A program made the translations under genes and the position numbers. The notes beneath the pieces were generated by a model. The model did no database searches, was not told where the DNA came from, and saw only the letters and a list, made by a program, of their open reading frames with translations. Shown here one piece after another: positions 24,728 through 35,074 of a stretch of 64,000 bases of DNA (position 1 is its first letter; each line of letters opens with the position of its first letter). The DNA lies in NCBI GenBank assembly GCA_001599815.1, contig BCIA01000005.1, forward strand, positions 3,356,472-3,420,471, read 5' to 3'. The stretch comes from Furcasterigmium furcatum (Eukaryota; Ascomycota; Sordariomycetes; Glomerellales; Plectosphaerellaceae).

Positions 24728-25910
24728 ATGCCACCCTCACCGTTAAAACACCACACCCTCAGGACCCTCGGCTCACTGCTCACTCGGCCCTCACAGCTCG
24801 TCCGGCCCTCTCATCGTCTCCTCGGCAACCAGATCTCATCCCGCATCGTCGCCAGAACCATGGCCTCCGCAGCCGCCAAGCGCCTCGAGGGCAAGACCGT
24901 CCTCATCACGGGCGCCTCCAGTGGCATCGGCCGCAGCACGGCCTTTGAGTTCGCTCGCACCGCGCCCTCCAACGGCCTCAAGCTGGTCCTGACGGCCCGC
25001 CGTATCGAGACCCTCCAGCAGATCGCCGCCGACATCGCCAAGGAGACGAATGGCGGCGTCAAGGTCCTCCCCGTCCAGCTGGACGTCAGCGACCCCGCCG
25101 CCGTCCGCGCCTTCGTCCCGGGTCTGCCCGCCGAGTTCAGCGACATCCACGTGCTCGTCAACAACGCCGGCCTTGTCAAGGGCGTTGCCAAGGCGCCTGA
25201 GATCGCAGAGGAGGACATCAACGTCATGTTCCAGACGAACGTCACGGGCCTGATCAACATGACCCAGGCCATCCTGCCCATCTTCAAGGCGCGGGGATCC
25301 GAGGGCGGCTCCGGCGACATCATCAACGTCGGATCCATCGCCGGTGAGTGAACCTGGCCCAGTCTTCGACCCGAGAGAACGAGTGGCAGAATCCGGGAGG
25401 TGTCTAACGCAAAGGCAGGTCGCGAACCTTACGCCGGCGGTTCCATCTACTGTGCCACCAAGGCTGCCGTCCGCAGCTTCACGGACAGCTTGAGGAAGGA
25501 GCACATTGCCACGCGCATCCGGGTCATTGAGATTGACCCCGGTCAAGTCGAGACTGTGAGTAGTCGGGCGCCAGCGGCTGCGGTGGGGGAGAGGCTGACC
25601 GTTGGGATAGGAGTTCTCCGTTGTCCGCTTCTACGGCGACAAGGCCAAGGCTGATGCCGTCTACGCGTATGTCCCCCCGGCTATTAGATCCCGGATGATG
25701 AGTTGACGAGGCTTCCAGCGGCTGCGAGCCTTTGACCCCCGACGATATTGCCGAGGTTGTCGTCTTCACGGCCACCCGCCGGGAGAACGTCGTGATTGCA
25801 GACACGTTGATCTTCCCCAGCCACCAGGTAAGTGACCTCGGAGGTTCCAGGCACCTGCCTATATTGACAGAGAACAGGCTGGCGCTGGCAGCGTGCACAA
25901 GAAGACTTAA
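24728..25910 (+). CDS. NADP-dependent short-chain dehydrogenase (YMR226C / 3-hydroxy acid dehydrogenase type)
   Basis: Predicted oxidoreductase of the classical SDR family acting on 3-hydroxy acids such as L-allo-threonine or serine. Exons 24728-25343, 25419-25555, 25611-25666, 25719-25827, 25878-25910 give 316 residues from the first ATG. Visible motifs: cofactor loop TGASSGIG (about residues 61-68), LVNNAGL, catalytic region NVGSIAG then YCATK (Tyr216, Lys220), and the family tail region PDDIAEVVVFTATR. The final exon is only 33 nt (AGAGSVHKKT). A second in-frame ATG at 24860 (MASAAAKRLEGK) matches the usual start of this family; the extra 44 residues are Arg/Ser/Leu-rich without acidic residues, like a mitochondrial presequence. 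Dual starts could give two locations; this is inference. Confidence 0.88.
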
Positions 25911-26647
25911 TGGAACTGGGTCGCTAGTCGAGGTTGCCGAGGCAATACAATACAGCGGTCCGAGAGTCGGACGCCATCCATGATGATGTGTAAGTAGGTA
26001 GGTTTGTAAGTAGACGGAGGGATCCGTGGTCGAACCCGATCTTGTCAACGAGGTGGTTTCCCGAAAGAACAACACGGAGAGGATGATGATGCTAGAGGGA
26101 AACTGATATATAACATATATCAAAAGCGTCGAAGCCATTGGAATTTGACCCAAGCCATGCCACCGTGACGGCTGATAGCCGGGTACGTGAATCTCAATGA
26201 TCCCGTGCGGAACCTAACACTCCAAATCCATAACGAATGCTAGACCCGACTGGCCCGGGCGTGCCCAATGTTCCATGATAGGCATCGAGAGGCACTAAAT
26301 TTAGTGAGCATCGCCTGCTAGAGATAGCGTGCTGCAGGGCGCCCCCGTGCAACACTAACAGCGGGAGGTGCACGGGCCATCTCACCGGCACTGGACCCTC
26401 CCGGGTGCCTGCGCCCAGGCTGAAACTGATCAGACCGAATGACCAACGAGCAGCTGGAAAGGCCGTCGATGGCCTCACTCGCAGTAAACTTCTACATCCC
26501 GTCCCCTCTGCCACATCAGCCCACACCTCAGTCTCACCACCACCGGTCACGCGCCGACCCGGCCGTCTCCCCCTGAGCATATCAACCCCTCCTCCCATCC
26601 CGATGCTGGTGCCCTCGGACAGGCAACAGCCATGAACCATCATCAAC
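25911..26647. other. Intergenic between tandem SDR and RBR genes
   Basis: 3' flank of the SDR gene and promoter of the RBR gene, both on the plus strand. No RNA gene, repeat or additional ORF stands out. Confidence 0.5.
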
Positions 26648-28684
26648 ATGATGGGCCTGCATTCGCTCCTCGGCACCTCTGGTGATCGATCTCAGCCAAA
26701 GCGCACAAAGTCCTCCGGCGCAGCCTCCGCAATCGCACCCGCATCAGCCTCCTCCTCCTCCGAAACCCTCGACGTCATATATATCCACGACCACGAACAG
26801 CTGCAGCCCCTCCCCCAGGAGTGCCCCGACCTGCGCGAGCTCAACAACAGCCTCGAGGCCCTCGCCGCCGTCTTCCCCGATGTCCAGGTCGAGGTCTTCC
26901 GCGAGATGCTCGCCAACTTCGACGGCGAGTCCAGGTGCGCCGTTGTCGCCGATGCCCTGCTCAAGAACCGCGTCAACTGGGTCAAGGGACGCTGGCGACT
27001 TGCCGATCAGCGCCGCGAGGCCGACAAGGCCCGGATAGAGGCCCGCGAGAACCATCCACAAGATTCCGACGGTGATCTGGTCCGGACGATACCCCCGAAA
27101 GACGCCTTCAAGAGCGACGGATACAAGGATGCCGTCAAAGCCCTGGCGTGGCAAGAGTTCAGGGGCCTGTCGCGGTCCACCATCCACGCCGTCCTCGCTG
27201 AACACAACTACGCCTACCTCGAAGCCCGCAAGACTCTCGTCGAGCTCTCGTCAAGGTCGTGGCGCTTCACCCTGTCCACCTTCTTCTCCCGGAGGAAACC
27301 CGTCACCACCGGCGAGGCCGAGAACCACCCTTTGATTACCTGGAAGTCGAGCGGCCAGGGGTCGATCATCCCCACCATCAAGGGTACGGGACATGCCGAG
27401 TTCGACCGCGAGCTGTACGACGACCTGATACGGCCGCTGAAGGAGCAGGCGAAGCAGTTACAGGAGGAGAAAGACAGGGGCCTGGCTGTCATCCTGAACA
27501 CGGAGGAGGCGGAGAGCGTCGGCGCTATGCACGAGTGCTGCTGCTGCTTCACCGAGGCCACCTTCGAGGAGTTCACCCAGTGCAACGCCGATGGCCACAT
27601 GATCTGCTTCCGTTGCGTGCGCCTCTCGGTCACCGAGGCCGTCTTCGGCCAGGGTTGGCAGAGCAGCATCGACACCGAGTCCGGCACCCTCAAGTGCCTC
27701 GCCGTTGACGGCGGCGGCTGCTCTGGCTGCGTCCCGGCGCACCATCTCCACCGCGCCATGCTCGAGGAAAGGAAGGGCGCCGAGATCCTCCACAAGCTGG
27801 ACCAGCGCCTCGCGGAGCACTCGCTCCTCTCGTCAAACCTCCCCCTCATCCGCTGCCCGTTCTGCGACTACGCCGAGGTCGACGACATCTACCTCCCCCG
27901 CCACGAGGCCCGCCTCCGGCTCCGGATCGAAAGCCTCTTCAACCTCTTCTTCCTCGTCCTCTGCATCTTCACCGTCCCCTTCCTCTTGCCCTTGGTGCTC
28001 TTCGCCTCCATCTTCGCCCTCCTCTTCGCGGCCCACCTCTCCGCCAACAACCGCCTCGGCCCCGAGTGGTCCCTGGCCCTCCACCGCCTCCGCCGCCGCC
28101 GCCGCGGTCCCAAGTTCACCTGCCTTAACCCCTCCTGCGCCCGCGCCTCCTGCCTCTCGTGCCACAAGTCCTGGACCGACATCCACGTCTGCAACGAGTC
28201 CTCCCTCGTCGCCCTCCGCACCCAGGTCGAGCAGGCCATGTCCCTCGCCATCAAGCGCGTCTGCCCCCGCTGTGCCACGTCCTTTGTGAAGAACGCCGGC
28301 TGCAACAAGCTCACGTGCCCCTGCGGCTACAAGATGTGCTACGTCTGCCGCAGCGACATCGGCGACGAGGGGTACAGGCACTACTGCGACCACTTCCGCC
28401 CCGACGGCGACCCGAGCCCCTGCACGCAGTGCGACCGCTGCAACCTCTGGGAGACGGAGGACACCGAGGCCGTGCTCAGGGCCGCGCGCGAGGAGGCCGA
28501 GAGGCGCTGGATGGCCACGGAGAAGAAGGAGCTCGGCGGCTCGGAGCGCGAGTTCCTCGAGACGGGTTTCGCCGGCGCGAGGCAGGGCGGCGCCGCCGTG
28601 GTTGATCGCCTCGTCAGGCGGAGACGGCTCCCGACTGTGGGGGAGATATGCGACATGGTCGTCACGACCCTGTTTGTTGTGTGA
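26648..28684 (+). CDS. RING-IBR-RING (RBR) E3 ubiquitin ligase with internal transmembrane segment, RNF216-like
   Basis: Single exon, 678 residues. An N-terminal CUE-like segment (about 66-110; LNNSLEALAAVFPDVQ...ALLKN) may bind ubiquitin. RING1 begins around residue 295 (ECCCCFTEATFEEFTQC ... MICFRC). The IBR follows (IRCPFCDYAEVDD ... FTCLNPSCARASCLSC). RING2 is about 537-585: RVCPRCATSFVKNAGCNKLTC, with Cys552 in NAGC as the expected thioester-forming residue, then CGYKMCYVC and HYCDHF. Unusually, residues about 428-468 are strongly hydrophobic, enough for one long or two short membrane helices, followed by an Arg cluster, and they sit inside the IBR between its zinc-binding halves. This suggests a membrane-anchored ligase. 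Start: two adjacent ATG codons at 26648. It is convergent with FOX2. Confidence 0.85.
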   Translation: MMGLHSLLGTSGDRSQPKRTKSSGAASAIAPASASSSSETLDVIYIHDHEQLQPLPQECPDLRELNNSLEALAAVFPDVQVEVFREMLANFDGESRCAVVADALLKNRVNWVKGRWRLADQRREADKARIEARENHPQDSDGDLVRTIPPKDAFKSDGYKDAVKALAWQEFRGLSRSTIHAVLAEHNYAYLEARKTLVELSSRSWRFTLSTFFSRRKPVTTGEAENHPLITWKSSGQGSIIPTIKGTGHAEFDRELYDDLIRPLKEQAKQLQEEKDRGLAVILNTEEAESVGAMHECCCCFTEATFEEFTQCNADGHMICFRCVRLSVTEAVFGQGWQSSIDTESGTLKCLAVDGGGCSGCVPAHHLHRAMLEERKGAEILHKLDQRLAEHSLLSSNLPLIRCPFCDYAEVDDIYLPRHEARLRLRIESLFNLFFLVLCIFTVPFLLPLVLFASIFALLFAAHLSANNRLGPEWSLALHRLRRRRRGPKFTCLNPSCARASCLSCHKSWTDIHVCNESSLVALRTQVEQAMSLAIKRVCPRCATSFVKNAGCNKLTCPCGYKMCYVCRSDIGDEGYRHYCDHFRPDGDPSPCTQCDRCNLWETEDTEAVLRAAREEAERRWMATEKKELGGSEREFLETGFAGARQGGAAVVDRLVRRRRLPTVGEICDMVVTTLFVV

Positions 28685-29055
28685 GCGACGGGCGAGCAAG
28701 CGGCTGCGCCTGAGTGCTGGCTTTTGTTGGATTTTGATTTCATCATGAGATGTTTGCATGGGAGGCGTTCTTCGGCTGGGAAAGACGGGGCACGGCTGGG
28801 TATTATACAAGGCACAGAAACGGGAACATGGGACTGGACGGAGGGTACTACTATCCACGGGGTGCATTTCGAGGTGCATTCAGACGAGGGGAGGGGATCA
28901 CGAATAGCGACGCCATGCGCGGTTTTACATTGGCTTTTAATCAAACCCACAAAGACAGGAGCGTTCAATATTCCCAGGACATAAGATATCGATAGCGAGC
29001 TATTCATACACATTTTCATCATGTCAAATCCATCTAGATGCGCTGCCGCCTCCCA
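28685..29055. other. Convergent 3' flanks of the RBR and FOX2 genes
   Basis: Only 371 bases between two stop codons; it must hold both 3' UTRs and polyadenylation signals. Nothing else is seen. Confidence 0.5.
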
Positions 29056-32000
29056 TCACAGCTTCCCCTTGGCGCCGGTGACCAGCTCGACCGCGGCGCC
29101 CGCGATGGCCAGCTTGCCCGTCTCCTTGACCTTGGCCTGGAAGACGACCTTGTTGCCCTCCTTCCACATCTCCGTGACGAGCGTCTGCCCGGGCACCACG
29201 GTGCCGGCGAAGCGGACCTTGATGTTCTTGAACTGGCCGAACTTCTCGTAGACGGCCTTGCCGGCGATGCCGAAGAAGCACAGGCCGTGGAGAATGGGGG
29301 CCTTGAAGCCGCCCATCTTCGCGAAGGCGGGGTCGATGTGCAGCGGGTTGTAGTCGCCGCTGAGGCGGTAGATGGCGGCCTGCTCCTCGGTGGTCTTCTC
29401 TTCGACGACGACGTCGGGCGCGCGAGCGGGGGGCTTGTTGGCCGCGGTGCTGGCGCCGCGGTCAGCGGCCCTCTTCTGGCCGCCGAAGCCGCCGCAGCCG
29501 CGGAGGAAGACGGTCATCTCGTTGTAGAAGAGCTCCTCGCCGGTGGCCTCGATGACGGTGGTGACGCCCGTCTTGGCGATGGCGGCGGAGCCCTTGTCGA
29601 CGACCTCGAGGAGACGCGAGCGGGAGACCAGCTTGGCCGCCGTGGGGATGGGGTACTTGCGCACCTCGAGGTACTGCTCGCCGTGGAGGAGCATCATGGG
29701 GTTGAAGTTGGGGACGATTTCGTCGAAGCTGAAGGCCGCGTCGGCGGAGAAGGGCGGGATCACGCCGAACGTCGGCACGACCTGGTAGTCCTCGGCGCCC
29801 TCGAACACGTAGTTGAGGTCGGTGCGCTTGGCGCCGATGCCCAGGTTGTACAGGCTCACGTCGCGATCGGTGTACTCGTACGGCGTCGGCTGGCCCTCGA
29901 CCTTGGTGGCAGCCTCGATGGCCTGGAGGTAGTTGGACTCGCCGGAGCCTTCGTCCGACTGCAGGTTGCACAGGAAAGTGGTTAACATGGTTCATCTCAT
30001 TTGCGGTACATTCTGTCTAGATATGGTACATGGCGTGTTGTGCGTGATGTCGTGGGCGGCTTGAGCAGGAGACAGAAAAGCTTCATACCTTGGCCTTGAT
30101 GCTCCTGTTCTCGAAGTTCTCCATAACCTTCTGCATGGCGTCCGCCATCTTGTCGGGGTGGTCGGCCCGGCCGTCGTCGAAGTTCCTGATCTTGTCCCAG
30201 ACCTTGACCACCTCCTCGGGCGTCAGGGCGACGTCAACGGGGAAGCCGTGGCCGCCGGTCCTCTGCCACCTCGTCTGGCCAACCCAGCCGCAGCCGCACT
30301 CGTACAGGCCGTTGGTGGGGTTGGGCACCTTGTCGCTGCTGAGAGCGAGGACGAGGGGCGCGATGTAGTCGGGCTTGAAGGCCTGGACCATCTCCTCGGG
30401 CATGATGGTGCGGGTCATCTGGGTGCCGGCGTTGGGGGCGATGGTGTTGACGAAGATGTTGTACTTGGCACCCTCCTGGGCGATGGCGCGAGAGAAGCCA
30501 AGGATGCCGCATTTCTGGTAGGCTATTAGTATACGGCCTCTCATGAAGGATCAACTCATCGAAAAAGACTCACCGCCGCGGCGTAGTTGGCCTGGCCAAA
30601 GTTGCCGTAGATGCCGCTAGTAGAGGTGGTGTTGACGATGCGGCCATACTTCTGCTTCAGCATGTAAGGCCAAGCAGCCTTGGTCACCTTATAGGTGCCG
30701 CGGAGATGGATGTTCATGACGGGGTTCCACAGGCTGTCGTCCATGTTGTTGAAGGCCTTGTCGCGGAGGATGCCGGCGTTGTTGATCAGGATGTCGATGC
30801 GGCCGAAGGCGTCGATGGCGCCCTTGACAACGGCATCGCCGTCCTCGACCGAGGCCTTGACGCCGACGGCCTTGCCTCCCATCTTCTTGATTTCGCCAAC
30901 AACGGTGTCGGTGTCGACCAGGTCGTTGACGACGATCGAAGCGCCGTGCTTGGCGAAGGCCAGGGCGTAGGCACGGCCAATGCTGCGTCTTATTAGAATT
31001 TGAGCTCAATGTTCAGACAGGCTACTTTCACTCACCCGTTGCCGGCGCCAGTGATCAGGGCGACCTTGCCGGTGAAGTCGAGCTTCTCGCCCTTCTCGTT
31101 GGGTCCCTTCTTCATGGACTCCTCGAGCAGTGTCACGAAGTCATTGGGGCCGGTAGGATACTGGGGTTTAGAGAAGTCGACGACCTGCTCCCACTTCTTG
31201 AGGAGCGCATCGGGCGTGTAAGTGTCGTCGGCCTTGAGCAGCTGGCCGCTGGATCGCTCCCAGCGAAGCTTGCCAATGTGACCGCCGCCGACCTCCCAGA
31301 TGGAGCCGTTGTCCTGGGTGTTGTTCTTGTGCACCAGAACAGCGACGAGGGGCACAACCCACTCGGGCCTGAGGCTCTCGAGGACATCGGGAGGCATCAC
31401 GGTCTCAGTCATGCGGCTGGCGGCGATTGGTGCGATGACGTTGGCCAGGATGTTGTACTTGGCGCCCTCCTTTGCGAGGGTCTCGGTGAAGCCGACCAGG
31501 GCGAGCTTGGCAGCTGGGAGAGAGGCCGTCAGCAATGGGTACTGATGGATTTGTTACGGGTATCGGGAGCACTCACCGGAGTAGTTGGACTGGCCAAAGT
31601 TGCCGAAGAGGCCGGCAGCTGACGCCGTGTTGATGACACGGCCGTACTTCTGTTTCCTGAAGTGCGGCCACGCGGCGCGGGAGCACTTGTAGGCGCCGTA
31701 GACGTGGACGTTGATGATGAGGTCCCAGTCGGCATCCTTCATGTTCTTGAAGCTGATGTCGCGCAGGATGCCAGCGTTGTTGATGAGGATATCGATGCGA
31801 CCGAAGTTCTTGATCGCGGTGTCGATGATCTTCTCGCCGAACTCAACCGAGTCGTAGTTGGCCACGGCCTTGCCGCCAGCGGCCTTGATCTCGTTGACGA
31901 CGACATCGGCGGCCTGTGAGGGTCGGGGTTAGCATGTGGGAGGTAGAAGGGAGACAGGGAGCTAGCTGCTCGGTCGACTGACCTTTGTAGTCGTCGACTG

Positions 32001-32150
32001 GCCGGCGTCGCCCTTGACGCCACCGCCGAGATCGTTGACGACGACGCTGGCGCCCCGGGAGCCGAAGAAGGTGGCATAGGCCTTGCCGAGGCCGCCGCCG
32101 GCGCCCGTGACAACGACGACCTGGCCGTCGTACCTCAGCTGTCCAGCCAT
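29056..32150 (-). CDS. fox2: Peroxisomal multifunctional beta-oxidation enzyme (enoyl-CoA hydratase 2 / 3R-hydroxyacyl-CoA dehydrogenase)
   Basis: Catalyses hydration and NAD-dependent dehydrogenation of trans-2-enoyl-CoA in peroxisomal fatty-acid breakdown. Exons 32150-31983, 31913-31577, 31513-31036, 30982-30574, 30514-30089 and 29958-29056 sum to about 906 residues, normal for fungal FOX2. Two tandem SDR dehydrogenase domains are obvious: TGAGGGLGKAYA and TGAGNGIGRAYALAF for cofactor binding, each with LINNAGILRD and a downstream FGNFGQ(S/A)NY block. The MaoC-type hydratase 2 domain is in the last exon, with active-site stretch SGDYNPLHIDPAFAKMGGF then ILHGLCFFG. The protein ends GAKGKL; GKL is a weak PTS1-like tripeptide rather than SKL. 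Three CCTCGG/CCGAGG hexamers upstream suggest fatty-acid induction. Confidence 0.95.
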
Positions 32151-32907
32151 GATGTGTTGCTGTGGTGTGTGTGTGCGTGCGTAGGAGATTGGGATGTTCT
32201 TGGGAACACGGAAAAGAAAGGGAACAAGACACGCGGACAGAGAGGAAGGGTATCAATAGATCGTCGAGAGAGGATGGATGGTGGGTGACGGCAAGTCGGT
32301 AACTGTCTGGCGGAGGATTCTAAATAGCACCACCGGCAGCCTTTGAGGGACCTCGGACAGCTCGAGGGAACAGGTGAGCAGCAGGTGCCGGGACCGTCAT
32401 CCGCGTACTGTGGGGGTGGTGTGTGGGAGATGCAAGCCGAGGCACCGCATTCCAGTGTCGAGCTCTGGGCCGAGGACGAGCGCTAGGCTCGATCGGGACA
32501 TCTGGGGACGGGTCTTGGCATTTCACATGTTACCCCGCGACGTCATGGAGACGGGCGTCGGCAGCGATCTTGGGCTTAGTCAGCCCAGGCCCGGGGTTAC
32601 CTCTCTTTGACTTGAACTCTGTTGGACTAACACCGGAAGCCTCCGACTTTACGAGTATACAGACTCTTCTCCCGAGTCAGCCGCATGACTGCCGCCAGTC
32701 ATTCTCATCAACTCGTTCCTCTGCGGAGGAATAGAAACAGAAAAAAGGACACGGAGGGCCAGTTCTCATCCCCTCCCCCGCTCCAAAGCCAGTGAACGCC
32801 GAGGTCCCTCTCACACCTAACTTTTGTGTCTTCATCTCATTCATCATGCTTTTTGGAAGTTGAAAATTCACCCTGGTCAGACACCCTCACCCTGCCTGCC
32901 TGCCTAC
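32151..32907. other. Intergenic between FOX2 and homocitrate synthase
   Basis: Promoter of FOX2 (with the CCTCGG cluster) and 3' flank of the homocitrate synthase gene, both minus strand. No other gene is seen. Confidence 0.5.
32351..32475 (-). promoter_or_regulatory. Cluster of three CCTCGG/CCGAGG motifs upstream of FOX2
   Basis: CCTCGG at 32351-32356, CCGAGG at 32437-32442 and at 32470-32475, about 200-325 bp before the FOX2 start. This hexamer is the established core for FarA/FarB (Aspergillus) and Ctf1-type (Fusarium) Zn2Cys6 activators of fatty-acid degradation genes. Site identity is seen; function is inferred. Confidence 0.5.
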
Positions 32908-35074
32908 CTACGCCTTGAGCTCGTGGTGGAAGGCTCGGATAATCGAGTCGGTGTCGTCGATGGCGAGGGGGCGGACATCGGCCAGCTGCTTGATCTTGGC
33001 AGTCCTTTCGGCGAGCATACGTTAGCATATCTCCGGGAGAACGGGAGCGGGGGGGCGAAGATGGACATACAGGAGCTTGACCTCGTCGTCGGCCATAGTC
33101 AGTCCCAGCTGCTCCACGCGGCTCTTGATGGCATTCCAGCCGGTGAGCCTGCTGGCAAAGGAGACGTCTACGGGGTGATTCGTTAGCATCTGCTCCATCT
33201 GCTGAAAAGGGGGTAACAGGGCCATTTACATCGGTTCAAACCGTAGTCTTCGGGCTTGAGAATTTCGTACGTCGACGGGTTGTTCAGGATGGCCTTGGCG
33301 TGGATGCCGGCCTTGTGGGTGAAGGCGCAGAAGCCGGTGATGGGGTTGTTGAAGGGGATGTTGATTTGCACGCTCTCGGCAACGAGATCCTCGATTTCCT
33401 TGAGCTTCTTGAGGTTGCTGGGACGAGAATTAGTACGCATTTCCTGGGCTGAGGCAGCTTAGATGGGACACTCACTATCGAGATCGCACGTAGTCGGGAG
33501 CTGACACGATCATGCGGGCCATCAGACCACCCAGGGGCGTGATGCCGTTGCGTTCGCCTGTCCAGTCATTAGTAAACGCCAGAAATACCGGGAAGAAGAG
33601 AGGTGCTCACCGATTCCGAGCACACTCGTGTCAATGTGTGTTGCGCCGGCTGTGAGCTGTCAGCGTTGGGCGCGAAACTGATTCAGAAGTGTGATGTTAC
33701 CTTCAAGGGCGGCATAAGCATTCGCAATGGCGCTTCAAAATTCACAAGTTAGTAAACGAAGTGTGTTTTGTTTGAGTAATCATCTTGTTGGGATGATTCT
33801 TACCAGCCGGTATCGTTATGCTGTGTATCGCCCAAGTTAGCAACAAGCCCTGCGGACACATCTCCCAAAGCCACCAAGGAAGATTTCCCTGGAGCTCGAA
33901 CGGAAAGGAGTATTACTGACGAAATGAGTCTCAATGTCGCAGCTGACCACGCCGCGCAGCGTGCGGACCAGGTCGTAGACCTGTCTCGGGTTGGCGCAGC
34001 CGACAGTGTCTGCGACGCCGACCCTGTTGACACCCACGGCATCTAGGCACAAGTTAGTCAGCACGACAATTCCTGACGTGCAGGTGATGGTTCCCGTGGG
34101 AATGGGGATTTGGTCTTACCGACGGCCTTATACAGGGTGAGCAGGTCGACGAGATCGGAGCGGAAGGAGTCTTCGGACGAGAAGCGGACCTCGACTCCTT
34201 GGCTGAGAGAAGTAGTTGCGTCAGAACACGCTGCCAAAGTGGCAGTTGGTGGTCAGACATACCTCTTGATGTACTGGATGACTTCGATGGCAGACTTCTG
34301 GATGTATGCCATGTCCTTGCCGTGGGAGTGCTCACGGAGGAAGCTGGAGGTTCCGATGACGACGTCCACGCCGTCCACGCCGCACTCGACAGCCTTCTTG
34401 GCATCCTCTGCACCATTGTTAATCAAAGATTGTTTCATTGGAAGGGTCGGAACTCACCCATGGTGCATCTCGTGTCTTTACGGGGGTGGTCAGTCAGTCA
34501 AATATGCTTCAAAGTAGGAACCTGGCGCGAGCTGAGACATACGGGTCAGGATCTTGGCCTAGACGCGAATTTTGTTAGTTCATGTCTGTTTGTTTGAATT
34601 ATTCTGGCGCGGTATCTATGACTCGCCTTGAGGCCGAGCTGGCAGATCGTCTTGCAGTCGGCGGCGGACTGCTCGGAAGCCGCAGGAGAGGTGAGCTCGA
34701 TGTATTCGACGCCAAAGTCAGACAGCGCGGTGGCACTGCGAATGTTAGCCATGGTCCAATTGGTTCCTCGAGAAGCTGGCGAGCTGTTGGGCGGGCGCAC
34801 ATCTTGATCTTGGTCTCTGTTGGTCGAGTTGGTCAGCACGGGGGACGAAGTCAATTGGCGGCGGGAAGCTCCGGACGAACGCACCAGTGTCGAAGAAGGC
34901 ATTGGCGAACTGCTCTCCCTCGCGAAGAGTGCTCTCAATGATCTTGAAGTTTCCAATGTTGGAGAGGTAGTCCTGCACGGTCTGGTAGGGCGAGTCGCGA
35001 GAGGCGGCGGCACGTTGGGGAGCAGCGGCGGCGCCGTTGCTGGCCGCTGCATTGGACTCTGGCTCTGTGCACAT
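32908..35074 (-). CDS. lys20: Homocitrate synthase (LYS20/LYS21 type), 15 exons with microexons
   Basis: Condenses acetyl-CoA with 2-oxoglutarate, the first committed step of the alpha-aminoadipate lysine pathway. Fifteen exons restore the entire conserved enzyme (about 416 residues): 35074-34885, 34816-34801, 34735-34627, 34558-34543, 34475-34458, 34407-34263, 34202-34120, 34042-33921, 33820-33804, 33732-33701, 33649-33611, 33557-33476, 33417-33230, 33167-33071, 33004-32908. Family signatures: STLREGEQFANAFFDT, GVDGVDVVIGTSSFLREH, FSSEDSFRSDLVDLL, HNDTGCAIANAYAALE, and GITPLGGLMARMIV, GFCAFTHKAGIHAKA. Metal-binding HND spans a 17-nt exon. Four exons are 16-18 nt. Intron 3 (34626-34559) uses a GC donor (AAG|GCGAGT). 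The ATG at 35074 precedes an Ala-rich leader; upstream frame is open only from TTG. No clear mitochondrial presequence or PTS1. Confidence 0.93.
34559..34626 (-). other. Predicted GC-AG intron in homocitrate synthase
   Basis: The conserved LGLKAKILTH block is continuous only if 68 nt from AAG|GCGAGT to CTAG|GCC are removed. No GT donor in the neighbourhood restores the frame. AAG|GCGAGT matches the extended 5' splice consensus apart from the C. Confidence 0.75.

Noticed and set aside
27833..28879. 348-codon minus-strand ORF opposite the RBR gene
   Set aside because: Low-complexity Ala/Glu/Val/Gly shadow.
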